Assembly (NCBI RefSeq): GCF_016126015.1
Contig: NZ_JAEFDB010000005.1
Location: 62,001-126,000 of the forward strand
Length of the DNA: 64,000 nt
DNA from: Capnocytophaga periodontitidis
GTDB lineage: Bacteria > Bacteroidota > Bacteroidia > Flavobacteriales > Flavobacteriaceae
Reading direction: 5' to 3'
In this document: positions 44,168 through 52,550 of the stretch, in pieces
Layout: every line of letters begins with the position of its first letter
How positions within the stretch are numbered: position 1 is the stretch's first letter
Made by a program: the position numbers and the translations under genes
The notes under the pieces: generated by a model
The model's input: only the letters and a program-made list of their open reading frames with translations
Told to the model about the DNA's origin: nothing
The model's database searches: none

Positions 44168-45672
44168 TGAAATTATTCCCGTCTTTTTTACTTGTAATAC
44201 TCTGGAGCATCGCTTCTTGCAGCTGCCAGAAAAAATCCAACACAGGGGAGGAACCTACTCCTCCCCCTGTTGTTGAGCCATCAGTAGGTAAAGTGAGCGT
44301 ATTGCTGACTACAGCCAATCGCCAAAAAGAATTCTACAAAGAGCAAACCGACCTAAAGCTCATCAAAAACCCTAACACATCTTATAGTATCACCCTAAAA
44401 CCTGCTGAAAAATTCCAAACTATCTATGGTTTCGGGGCTGCTATTACAGGTTCTACCTGCTATAACTTGATGCAGATGTCCCCCGCCGATAGAAAGGCGT
44501 TCCTCACCGAAACCTTCTCCGAAACTGAAGGTTTTGGACAGAATTTTGTGCGTATATCCATCGGCTGTTCCGACTTTTCTCTAAGTGAATACACCCTTTG
44601 CGATACCAAGGGAATAGAGCATTTTGCCCTCACCAAAGAGGAAACACAATACGTGATTCCTATACTCAAAGAGATTCTCGCTATCAACCCCAAAGTGCAA
44701 ATCATAGGCTCTCCTTGGACACCTCCACGCTGGATGAAGGTCAATAACCTTACCGATTTGCAACCTCATAACCAATGGACAAGCGGTCAGCTAAACCCCG
44801 CTCACTATCAGGATTATGCGCTTTATTTTGCCAAATGGTTGCAAGCGATGAAAGACAATGGCTTGAACGTCAATGCCATCACTATACAAAACGAACCTCT
44901 CAACAGAGGCAACTCGGCTTCTATGTATATGGGATGGGACGAGCAGCTTGCCTTTATCAAAAACGCCTTAGGGAAAACTCTGCGCAACAAAGGCTTTGCT
45001 GAGGTTAAAATCTACCTCTTCGATCATAACTACAACTACGATAATAAGCCTTCACAACAGCAATACCCCTTGCATATCTATAAAGATGCCGATGCCTCTC
45101 AGTACGTTGCGGGGGCTGCTTACCATAACTATGGGGGAAATCCCAACGAATTGAGCAACATTCATAACCAATATCCCAATAAAGAACTCATCTTTACAGA
45201 AAGCTCTATAGGTACTTGGAACGATGGTCGCAACCTCGAACGCCGTCTCACCGAAGATATGCAAGAGCTCGGTATCAAAACCCTCAACAATCATTGCAAG
45301 GCGGTGATGGTGTGGAATTTGATGCTCAACGAGCACGGAGCTCCTAATCGTGAAGGCGGTTGTAAAACTTGTTTTGGTGCGGTCGATATCCAAACATCCG
45401 ATTATAAGACGATGCAACGCAATTCGCACTACTATGTCATAAGTCATCTTTCGGCAGTCATCAAGCAGGGAGCGACCCGTATAGGCGTTGAGAAAACCAC
45501 CGACGACAACGTACAATGTACTGCATTCGAGAACCCCGACGGCTCTTTGGCTTGTGTGTTGCTGAATAAAAAGAAAGAAGCAACCTATCTGACCCTAAGC
45601 ACCGGCAAGCACTATTTCTCTTATGAAGTGCCTGCTAACAGCGTGGTATCCTTTTTGATACCCAAAATATAA
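44167..45672 (+). CDS. GH30-family glycoside hydrolase, probable endo-beta-1,6-glucanase
   Basis: The 501-residue lipoprotein (lipobox IASC, Cys18) has a GH30 TIM barrel with a C-terminal beta domain. The acid/base is E243 in ITIQNEPL, and the nucleophile is E345 in ELIFTESSIGT. YGFGAAITGSTCYN and GSPWTPPRWMK are family hallmarks. GH30 includes glucosylceramidases and beta-1,6-glucanases. Placement in a susCD locus with GH3 favours the second. It starts at the SusD stop, so the two are translationally coupled. Confidence 0.93.
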   Translation: MKLFPSFLLVILWSIASCSCQKKSNTGEEPTPPPVVEPSVGKVSVLLTTANRQKEFYKEQTDLKLIKNPNTSYSITLKPAEKFQTIYGFGAAITGSTCYNLMQMSPADRKAFLTETFSETEGFGQNFVRISIGCSDFSLSEYTLCDTKGIEHFALTKEETQYVIPILKEILAINPKVQIIGSPWTPPRWMKVNNLTDLQPHNQWTSGQLNPAHYQDYALYFAKWLQAMKDNGLNVNAITIQNEPLNRGNSASMYMGWDEQLAFIKNALGKTLRNKGFAEVKIYLFDHNYNYDNKPSQQQYPLHIYKDADASQYVAGAAYHNYGGNPNELSNIHNQYPNKELIFTESSIGTWNDGRNLERRLTEDMQELGIKTLNNHCKAVMVWNLMLNEHGAPNREGGCKTCFGAVDIQTSDYKTMQRNSHYYVISHLSAVIKQGATRIGVEKTTDDNVQCTAFENPDGSLACVLLNKKKEATYLTLSTGKHYFSYEVPANSVVSFLIPKI

Positions 45673-45737
45673 GTAGAAATTACAAACTTTCTCAAAGTCA
45701 AATCAAATAGAGTAGAATAGCTCCTCTTCTACGGATT

Positions 45738-45755
45738 GTCCCCCTTCGGGGGGAC
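45738..45755 (+). repeat. GC-rich hairpin with TTCG loop between GH30 and the esterase gene
   Basis: GTCCCCC and GGGGGAC flank a TTCG tetraloop, followed by another GGGGGC. It is far richer in GC than its surroundings. No T-run follows, so it is more likely an mRNA-stability or intergenic repeat element than a terminator. Confidence 0.7.
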
Positions 45756-45783
45756 GGGGGCTTAAAAATAATTAATTATACAA

Positions 45784-46512
45784 ATGAAAAGAATATTATT
45801 GTCACTATTCGCAATTGCTTCTGTAGCATTCGCCAAAGCGCAAACCGCAACCCCTACTACCGTAATCAAGACGGTAATCCCCTTTGAACAAACCGATGAA
45901 ACTCCTTGGATTACTCGCTACCAACGAGATATTAACTACTACCAAAAGGAAAACAAACGCCTCAAAGACCTCTCTTGCGACGCGCTATTCCTCGGTAGTT
46001 CGTCTATCAATCTATGGGATACTATCTATGAAGATTTTGCACCGCTGAAACTCATCCGCCGTTCTTATGGAGGGGCAACCTTGCGCGATATGATTTATAA
46101 CTATAACACCATCGCACAAGGATACAAACCTAAAAGCATTGTTCTTTACGTAGAAAACGATCTCGGAAGCCACAAAGAAGGCGTGAATGCCGTAAAATGC
46201 TTCGACCTTTTCCGTATTTTTATCGCACGATTGAAAAAGGACTACCCAACTACCCCCTTGTTTGTAGTGTCGTTAAAACCCTCACAACACAAAGCCGACC
46301 AACTGAAAGACCAGCTATTGGTAAATGCTCTTTTAGAGGAAAATGCCACAGCACAAGGCTATACTTATATTGATATCACCAAAGTAATGTACGATGAAGC
46401 GGGCAACCTCCGCACCGATATCTTTAAAGAAGACAACCTCCATATGAACGCCGAAGGCTACAAACTATGGACAGCTATTATCAAACCCTATCTTACAGCA
46501 GTTAAGAAATAA
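45784..46512 (+). CDS. SGNH/GDSL-type esterase (PUL)
   Basis: The 242-residue secreted protein (signal peptide cut near FAKAQ) has the four SGNH blocks: ALFLGSSSINLW (Ser73, nucleophile), SYGGATLRD (Gly), LYVENDLG (Asn125), and the D217-x-x-H220 pair in EDNLHMNAEG. This type often removes acyl groups from carbohydrates. In this operon it may strip acetyl or other esters from the glycan, but the exact substrate is unknown. Confidence 0.88.
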   Translation: MKRILLSLFAIASVAFAKAQTATPTTVIKTVIPFEQTDETPWITRYQRDINYYQKENKRLKDLSCDALFLGSSSINLWDTIYEDFAPLKLIRRSYGGATLRDMIYNYNTIAQGYKPKSIVLYVENDLGSHKEGVNAVKCFDLFRIFIARLKKDYPTTPLFVVSLKPSQHKADQLKDQLLVNALLEENATAQGYTYIDITKVMYDEAGNLRTDIFKEDNLHMNAEGYKLWTAIIKPYLTAVKK

Positions 46513-46546
46513 CAATTAACAATTGATAATTAACAATTAACAAGCG
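46511..46546. repeat. TTAACAATT microrepeat
   Basis: Four AACAATTAACAATT-like units, partly inverted around TTGATAATT, fill the start of the gap before the GH3 gene. Confidence 0.6.
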
Positions 46547-46553
46547 TCCCTAT

Positions 46554-46585
46554 ACTTTGTCAAAGTCTAGGGACTTTGACAAAGT
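46554..46585. repeat. Dispersed double-palindrome repeat, copy 2
   Basis: ACTTTGTCAAAGT (46554-46566), the spacer CTAGGG, and ACTTTGACAAAGT (46573-46585) are nearly the same as the repeat at 16864-16895. The GH3 start lies 30 bp after it. Confidence 0.82.
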
Positions 46586-46615
46586 CAAATTGACAAATCG
46601 ACAAATCAATACAAT

Positions 46616-48811
46616 ATGAAAAATATAAAAACTTTACTGCTTTGCTGTGCCGTAGGTACGCTCTCAGCCCAGCAAACGCCCGTTTATTTAGACGCTTCGC
46701 AACCCATTGAGAAGCGTATAGACGATGCCCTCTCGCGAATGACCTTAGAGGAAAAAGTAGCTATGTGCCACGCTCAGTCTAAGTTTAGTTCACCTGGAGT
46801 GCCCCGTTTGGGTATCCCCGAAAACTGGATGACCGATGGTCCTCACGGCATACGTCCCGAAGTACTCTGGGACGAGTGGAATCAAGCGGGGTGGACAAAT
46901 GATAAATGTACCGCTTTTCCTGCCCTCACTTGCCTTGCTGCTACGTGGAATCCCGCTCTCAGCAAAGCCTACGGAAAAGCTATAGGCGAAGAAGCCCGCT
47001 ATCGCAACAAAAACGTACTCTTAGGTCCTGGGGTGAACATCTATCGTACCCCTCTCAATGGGCGCAATTTTGAATATATGGGTGAAGACCCTTATTTGGC
47101 ATCCAAAATGGTCGTGCCTTATGTACAAGGCGTGCAAGCCAATGGCGTGGCTGCTTGTGTGAAACACTATGCGCTTAACAATCAAGAAGTCAACCGTCAT
47201 ACTGTGAATGTAAAGGTAGACGACCGCGCCCTGTATGAGATTTACCTCCCTGCTTTCAAAGCTGCTGTACAAGAAGGAAAAGCGTGGAGCATAATGGGAG
47301 CTTATAACAAATACAAAGACCAATGGGCTTGCCAAAACCAATACCTATTGCAAGACATCTTGCGCAAAGAATGGGGTTTTGACGGCGCCGTAGTATCCGA
47401 TTGGGGTGGAGTGAACAACACCGATGGCGCTGCCCTCCACGGATTGGATATGGAATTTGGTACGTGGACTGACGGAATGGCTGAAAACCGCTCCAATGCT
47501 TACGACCATTACTTCCTTGCTCAACCTTTTCTCGAAAAACTGAAATCAGGAGAAATAAAAGAAGAAGTAGTAAATGAAAAGGTGCGCAATATCCTCCGAC
47601 TCATATTCCGCACCAATATGGCAGCCAATCGCCCCTTTGGGTCATTCGCCTCACCAGAACACTTTGCTATAGCCCGCAAGATAGGGCAAGAAGGTATCGT
47701 ATTGCTCAAAAACGATAAAAGTATATTGCCTATCGATGTTAAAAAAGCGAAAACCATAGCCGTGATAGGTGAGAATGCTATCAAAATGATGACCGTAGGT
47801 GGAGGAAGTTCCTCACTGAAAGCCGTTCACGAGATACTCCCCTTAGACGGAATTAAAAACCGTGTAGGCAATACAGCCAAAGTGCTCTATGCTCGTGGCT
47901 ATGCCAGCGACGATTACAAAGACCAAGACGGGCTTGCTGCCAACGACATCACCGATAAACGTCCGGCGCAAGAACTCCTTGCCGAAGCTGTAAAAACCGC
48001 TAAACAAGCTGATGTAGTTATCTTTATAGGAGGACTCAACAAACACGACGGTCAGGATTGCGAAGGTAACGACCGCAAACAATATGGCTTACCTTACGGA
48101 CAAGATGCTGTGATTGAGGCTTTGGCAAAAGCCAATAAAAACTTGGCAGTAGTACTCATTTCGGGTAATGCAATGGCGATGCCTTGGGTGAAAAGCGTAC
48201 CCGCTATCGTACAAGATTGGTATTTAGGCTCCGAAGCGGGTAACTCCCTCGCCGATGTACTCTTCGGTGATGTAAACCCTTCGGGCAAATTGCCTTTCAC
48301 TTTCCCAGTGCGTTTGGAGGACAATGCAGCCATAGCCTTAGGTGAATACCCAGGTGATAAAGAGGTTACCTATCACGAAGGCATTTTGGTAGGCTACCGC
48401 TACACCGATACCAAAGGGATAAAACCGCTATTTCCTTTCGGTCACGGACTCTCCTATACTACTTTTAAATACGGCAAACTCACCGCCGACAAGAAAACCA
48501 CCAACGGCGATATCAGCTTCTCGGTAACAGTACAGAACACCGGCAAACGTGATGGCGCTGAAGTAGTACAACTCTATTTGCACGACGAAGAAGCCTCAGT
48601 GTTACGTCCGTATAAAGAACTCAAAGGTTTTGAGAAAGTATTCTTGAAGGCAGGAGAGACCAAAACCGTAACTTTCCACATCACCAAGCAAGACCTTTCC
48701 TTCTTCGAGCCCAACCAACACGCTTGGGTAGCCGAAAAAGGAACTTTTAAAGCGTTAGTAGGCACCTCTTCTGGCGACATTAAAAGCACAGTAGATTTCA
48801 CTTTAGAATAA
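46616..48811 (+). CDS. GH3-family beta-glucosidase (PUL)
   Basis: The 731-residue protein has a signal peptide (about 1-18), a GH3 TIM-barrel domain with KHY (183-185) and the nucleophile D262 in VVSDWGG, a second alpha/beta domain (GQEGIVLLKNDKSILP, then VVLISGNAMAMPW), and a C-terminal fibronectin III-like domain (GAEVVQLYLHD). It should release glucose from the ends of beta-gluco-oligosaccharides in the periplasm. It is the last gene of the PUL; a terminator follows after 24 bp. Confidence 0.96.
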   Translation: MKNIKTLLLCCAVGTLSAQQTPVYLDASQPIEKRIDDALSRMTLEEKVAMCHAQSKFSSPGVPRLGIPENWMTDGPHGIRPEVLWDEWNQAGWTNDKCTAFPALTCLAATWNPALSKAYGKAIGEEARYRNKNVLLGPGVNIYRTPLNGRNFEYMGEDPYLASKMVVPYVQGVQANGVAACVKHYALNNQEVNRHTVNVKVDDRALYEIYLPAFKAAVQEGKAWSIMGAYNKYKDQWACQNQYLLQDILRKEWGFDGAVVSDWGGVNNTDGAALHGLDMEFGTWTDGMAENRSNAYDHYFLAQPFLEKLKSGEIKEEVVNEKVRNILRLIFRTNMAANRPFGSFASPEHFAIARKIGQEGIVLLKNDKSILPIDVKKAKTIAVIGENAIKMMTVGGGSSSLKAVHEILPLDGIKNRVGNTAKVLYARGYASDDYKDQDGLAANDITDKRPAQELLAEAVKTAKQADVVIFIGGLNKHDGQDCEGNDRKQYGLPYGQDAVIEALAKANKNLAVVLISGNAMAMPWVKSVPAIVQDWYLGSEAGNSLADVLFGDVNPSGKLPFTFPVRLEDNAAIALGEYPGDKEVTYHEGILVGYRYTDTKGIKPLFPFGHGLSYTTFKYGKLTADKKTTNGDISFSVTVQNTGKRDGAEVVQLYLHDEEASVLRPYKELKGFEKVFLKAGETKTVTFHITKQDLSFFEPNQHAWVAEKGTFKALVGTSSGDIKSTVDFTLE

Positions 48812-48835
48812 ATATTTTTTACTTTTCATATAGCA

Positions 48836-48876
48836 AAAACTCCAGTACAGTCTTTCACTATACTGGAGTTTTATAT
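48836..48876 (+). terminator. Terminator of the PUL
   Basis: AAAACTCCAGTA pairs perfectly with TACTGGAGTTTT across a 13-nt loop. A T-rich tail follows. Confidence 0.85.
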
Positions 48877-48916
48877 TTGCCCGTGCGGCTCGCACTTTTG
48901 CCCGTGCGGCTCGCAC
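48876..48916. repeat. Two tandem copies of a hairpin repeat
   Basis: A 20-bp unit, TTTGCCCGTGCGGCTCGCAC, occurs twice (48876-48895 and 48897-48916). GTGCG and CGCAC form a small stem with loop GCT. It lies between convergent GH3 and rpoN. In-frame copies are at 30841 and 33539. Confidence 0.85.
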
Positions 48917-48933
48917 CGTAACTCGTCATTAGA

Positions 48934-50400
48934 CTATAGTTCTTTTCTGAGGCGTGCTACAGGTATATCCATTTGTTCGCGGTATTTCGCGATAGTGCGG
49001 CGTGCAATGGGGTAACCTTTCTCTTTGAGGAGCTGTGCCAATTCATCATCGGGGAGGGGTTTACTCTTGTCTTCCTTAGCGATGATATGTTGTAATATCT
49101 GCTTGATTTCACGGGTAGAAACATCTTCTCCTTGGTCGTTCTTCATAGATTCCGAAAAGAAATCTTTAATGAGTTTTGTGCCATAAGGGGTAGTTACATA
49201 TTTACTGCTCGCTACTCGCGAAACGGTAGAAATATCCATACCTACCTTGTCGGCGATATCTTTGAGAATAAGCGGTTTGATTTTTAGTTCATCACCTGTG
49301 AGGAAGTATTCGCGTTGGTGTTCCATAATAGCATCCATTGTGATGAGGAGCGTTTGTTGTCGCTGACGAATAGCATCTATAAACCACTTAGCCGAATCCA
49401 ACTTCTGTTTGATAAAGAACACTGCTTCTTTTTGTGAATTGCTCTTTTCCTTACTCTTCTTATAAGTGTCGAGCATAGTGCTGTATTCCTTAGAAACGTG
49501 TAGTTCAGGAGCATTGCGTCCGTTGAGGGAGAGTTCCAACTCGTTATCTACCACCTTTACGGTAAAATCGGGGATAATTTGCTCTATATGCACATTGTTG
49601 CCCACGTAGGAACTTCCAGGTTTAGGATTCAGGCGTTCCACCTCTTGTACCGCTTCTTTTAGCTGTTCTTCAGTTACCAAAAAGCGCTGTTGCAGTTTGG
49701 TATAATGCTTTTTAGTGAATGCCTCAAAGGCTTCGGTAAGCATTTTGATTGCCAATTCTATAGCAGGGGTTTGTTTTTTGCGGCGCAGTTGTATGAGCAA
49801 GCACTCTTGCAGGTCGGCAGCGCCTACTCCTGCAGGGTCTAATTGGAAGATAATCTGTTGGCGTATTTGCTCTACGTGTTCCTCTTCAGTATAGATATTT
49901 TGGGTAAAAGCAAGGTCATCGGTAAGGTCTTGAATAGAGCGGCGTATATAGCCTGTATCGTCTATGCTACCCACGAGGAACTCAGCGATGAGGTAATCTT
50001 CATCCGAGAGGGTAAAGGTGTTTAATTGGTTGATAAGGGATTGGTGGAACGATATCTCCGCACTGAAAGGAATATCGCGATCCTCATCGTCGTCGCTGTA
50101 GTTATTAGCGTGCAAACGATAGTCGGGAATTTCGTCATCACTAAGGTATTCATCGATGTTGATATCGTCCATATCAATTACATCGTTGTCGTTATATTCA
50201 TCGGCAGAGTTGTCGAACTCATCGTGAAACTCATCGAGGGCATCTTCTTCGCGCCCCGATTCTAAGGCGGGGTTTTCTTCCAACTCTTGTTTTACGCGCT
50301 GTTCAAAGGCAAGAGTGGGGAGTTGCACGAGTTTCATCAGCTGTATTTGCTGAGGTGAGAGTTTCTGTGAGAGTTTAAGTTGTAAATTCTGTTTGAGCAT
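48934..50400 (-). CDS. rpoN: RNA polymerase sigma-54 factor
   Basis: The 488-residue protein has region I (LKQNLQLKLSQKLSPQQIQLM), which contacts bacterial enhancer-binding proteins, a long acidic linker (DALDEFHDEFDNSADEY), the core-binding region, and the C-terminal RpoN box ARRTIAKYRE (466-475) that binds the -24 promoter element. It directs transcription from activator-dependent promoters. I did not see a sigma-54 activator in this window. Confidence 0.97.
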   Translation of the reverse strand: MLKQNLQLKLSQKLSPQQIQLMKLVQLPTLAFEQRVKQELEENPALESGREEDALDEFHDEFDNSADEYNDNDVIDMDDINIDEYLSDDEIPDYRLHANNYSDDDEDRDIPFSAEISFHQSLINQLNTFTLSDEDYLIAEFLVGSIDDTGYIRRSIQDLTDDLAFTQNIYTEEEHVEQIRQQIIFQLDPAGVGAADLQECLLIQLRRKKQTPAIELAIKMLTEAFEAFTKKHYTKLQQRFLVTEEQLKEAVQEVERLNPKPGSSYVGNNVHIEQIIPDFTVKVVDNELELSLNGRNAPELHVSKEYSTMLDTYKKSKEKSNSQKEAVFFIKQKLDSAKWFIDAIRQRQQTLLITMDAIMEHQREYFLTGDELKIKPLILKDIADKVGMDISTVSRVASSKYVTTPYGTKLIKDFFSESMKNDQGEDVSTREIKQILQHIIAKEDKSKPLPDDELAQLLKEKGYPIARRTIAKYREQMDIPVARLRKEL

Positions 50401-50418
50401 TTCTTATGAGATAGGGCG

Positions 50419-50426
50419 CAAAGATA
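50419..50426 (-). promoter_or_regulatory. -7 element of rpoN
   Basis: CAAAGATA is TATCTTTG on the minus strand, 18 bp before the rpoN ATG. A short leader is expected. No clear -33 element is visible. Confidence 0.5.
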
Positions 50427-50435
50427 CGAAAAAAA

Positions 50436-51368
50436 TTAGTTACTATTTAAGGTAAGTATAATTTTTGTAGTTTCAAGTACTATTTTAATATCAAGGAATA
50501 ATGAATATCGCTTGATGTAGTACAAATCATATTCTAATTTTTTAATACTATCTTCAGGAGTGGCTTTTGGGATATGAATTTGAGCCCAACCTGTAACTCC
50601 TGGTTTTACCATATGGCGTAGTTTGAAAAAAGGTATTTGTTCTGCGTATTTTTCTACATATTCAGGAATTTCAGGGCGAGGGCCTATAATACTCATATCA
50701 CCTCTCAATACGTTGTATAATTGAGGTAGTTCATCTATTTTAGTAAAGCGCAATATTTTTCCAATAGGGGTAATACGTGAGTCATTTGCCTGAGTAAAAC
50801 CTCCATTGTTTAATACCATAGTTCTGATTTTGTATATTTTAAAAGTTTTTCCTTCTCTTCCTACACGTGTCTGCGCAAAGAAAGCACCTCCTTTTGAACT
50901 TAAAAGAGTAAGAAAAACTCCTATAATAGTTAAAGGTAATGCTATAGGAAGAGCTAAGAAAACAAGTGATAAATCAAAAAAACGTTTGATCAATCGGTGT
51001 CTAATTCTTTGTTTTATAGAAAAAATATCATCGCCAATATATTTTTTAGCTTCTAATTTTACGATAGGAATACGCTTGTTGATATTTTCGTAAAATTCTT
51101 CTGCTTCATAAACAATAATACCTTTAGTCCTCAAATCAATAATTTCTCTAATGATATCATCAGGATATTCTTTGATTTTTGAAGTTTCAATAACAATAAT
51201 TGCTATTTTTAGCTTATTGACAATACTCGAAATGGTTCTTTTTTTCTTGGAAATATCATATTTGATAATTCTATAAAATTTAGAGATATTTGATTCCTCT
51301 AACAATTTTTCAAGAATACCGCCCACATTAATAAATAAACAAGTTGGTCTATGATAAAATATTTTCAT
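50436..51368 (-). CDS. Undecaprenyl-phosphate sugar-1-phosphate transferase (bacterial sugar transferase)
   Basis: The 310-residue protein has a C-terminal bacterial sugar transferase domain: a membrane re-entrant helix (about 131-156), YKIRTM (179-184), DELPQLYNVL (212-221), GDMSIIGPRPE (223-233) and KPGVTGWAQ (255-263). It should start glycan assembly by moving a sugar-1-phosphate onto undecaprenyl phosphate. The N-terminal 125 residues form a nucleotide-fold-like domain without the usual four membrane spans. The sequence is more AT-rich than its neighbours. The WecA-like gene lies 30 bp upstream on the same strand. Confidence 0.92.
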   Translation of the reverse strand: MKIFYHRPTCLFINVGGILEKLLEESNISKFYRIIKYDISKKKRTISSIVNKLKIAIIVIETSKIKEYPDDIIREIIDLRTKGIIVYEAEEFYENINKRIPIVKLEAKKYIGDDIFSIKQRIRHRLIKRFFDLSLVFLALPIALPLTIIGVFLTLLSSKGGAFFAQTRVGREGKTFKIYKIRTMVLNNGGFTQANDSRITPIGKILRFTKIDELPQLYNVLRGDMSIIGPRPEIPEYVEKYAEQIPFFKLRHMVKPGVTGWAQIHIPKATPEDSIKKLEYDLYYIKRYSLFLDIKIVLETTKIILTLNSN

Positions 51369-51398
51369 AATTATATCTTTTTAAAACAATAAATTATT

Positions 51399-52538
51399 TC
51401 AGTGCTTTTTATGAATTTCATTGATAAGATGTCTAATTTTTTGTTTGTTTTTAAGATTGTGATATCCTCGATTCACAATAAATAAAACAATAGCTAAAAC
51501 TATAGAGAAAGCTATAAACAAAATTCCCAGCATCAAAGGGGATATTCTTGTATTAAAAAATAAAATTGTTACAAAAACAGCGAGATTAATCAAAGCTAAC
51601 AGCAAACTTGCTTGTGAGTGCGACAATTTCATATAATCTATCATCACGTGGTGGATATGACTGCGGTCGGCTTTAAAAGGTTGTCCGTGGCGCAACAAGC
51701 GGGTGGTGAATACGCGAGTAGTATCAAAAAAGGGAATGAAGATGATAGAGAGTAGCACCCACACTTTGTTGGAAGGGGTGATAACAGCACTTTCTAACAA
51801 CTCTGTATTGAGCGAAAAGTATTTGATAGCCAATACAGCAATGAGGAACCCTACAATCATAGAGCCTGTATCGCCCATAAACACCCGTTTTTTAGCCGAT
51901 AGGTTATAACGCAAAAAAGCCAATAGAAAACTGATGCTCAACAGTGATAACAGAAAGTAGAAGTACATTTCGGCATCGTAGAAAACATAGGCAAAAGCTC
52001 CAAAAATCACAATGCCTACCATTGCTGCTGAACCATTAATGCCATCGATCAGATTGTAAGAATTGACAATAGCCATCACTATAGCACAACTGATGAGTAT
52101 AGAAAACCAATAAGGAATATCAGTGATACCTAAAAAATTGTTTAATGTGGTGATTTTAAGTCCTGAGCCAAAGAAAAGAATGAGAGTAGCGATGATTTGA
52201 CCTATGATTTTTGTACTGGGGTTTACACCTGTGAGGTCATCCTTTAAACCTACGAAAAACAATACACCAACCCCTGATAGAATATTAATCCCCACACTAT
52301 CGTTATCAAACGGACGAAGCAAGAACAAGGTAAAAATCAAGCTTACAAAAAAAGAAAGTCCTCCTAAAGTAGGAGTTTTTTCTTTGTGGGAGCTACGCGC
52401 ATTGGGTTTATCCATCAAGTTTTTTTGTTTTACGACATAGATAACACTTGGCAAAGAAAAGTAAGTTACTCCTAATGAAAGGAGGCACACAAAAAAAGCT
52501 GTAAACCATAGGTTTTCCGAAAAGAAAGTAACTATCAT
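51399..52538 (-). CDS. MraY/WecA-family glycosyl-1-phosphate transferase
   Basis: The 379-residue polytopic protein (about 10-11 spans) matches the WecA/TagO group: LKDDLTG (D100, D101), VNSYNLIDGINGSA (158-171), FMGDTGSMIVG (220-230) and the cytoplasmic RHGQPFKADRSHIHH segment. It transfers GlcNAc-1-phosphate or a similar unit to undecaprenyl phosphate. With the neighbouring sugar transferase the cell has two initiating enzymes side by side, probably for surface polysaccharide or protein glycosylation. It ends 30 bp before that gene. Confidence 0.93.
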   Translation of the reverse strand: MIVTFFSENLWFTAFFVCLLSLGVTYFSLPSVIYVVKQKNLMDKPNARSSHKEKTPTLGGLSFFVSLIFTLFLLRPFDNDSVGINILSGVGVLFFVGLKDDLTGVNPSTKIIGQIIATLILFFGSGLKITTLNNFLGITDIPYWFSILISCAIVMAIVNSYNLIDGINGSAAMVGIVIFGAFAYVFYDAEMYFYFLLSLLSISFLLAFLRYNLSAKKRVFMGDTGSMIVGFLIAVLAIKYFSLNTELLESAVITPSNKVWVLLSIIFIPFFDTTRVFTTRLLRHGQPFKADRSHIHHVMIDYMKLSHSQASLLLALINLAVFVTILFFNTRISPLMLGILFIAFSIVLAIVLFIVNRGYHNLKNKQKIRHLINEIHKKH

Positions 52539-52550
52539 ATTGTTTATTTC

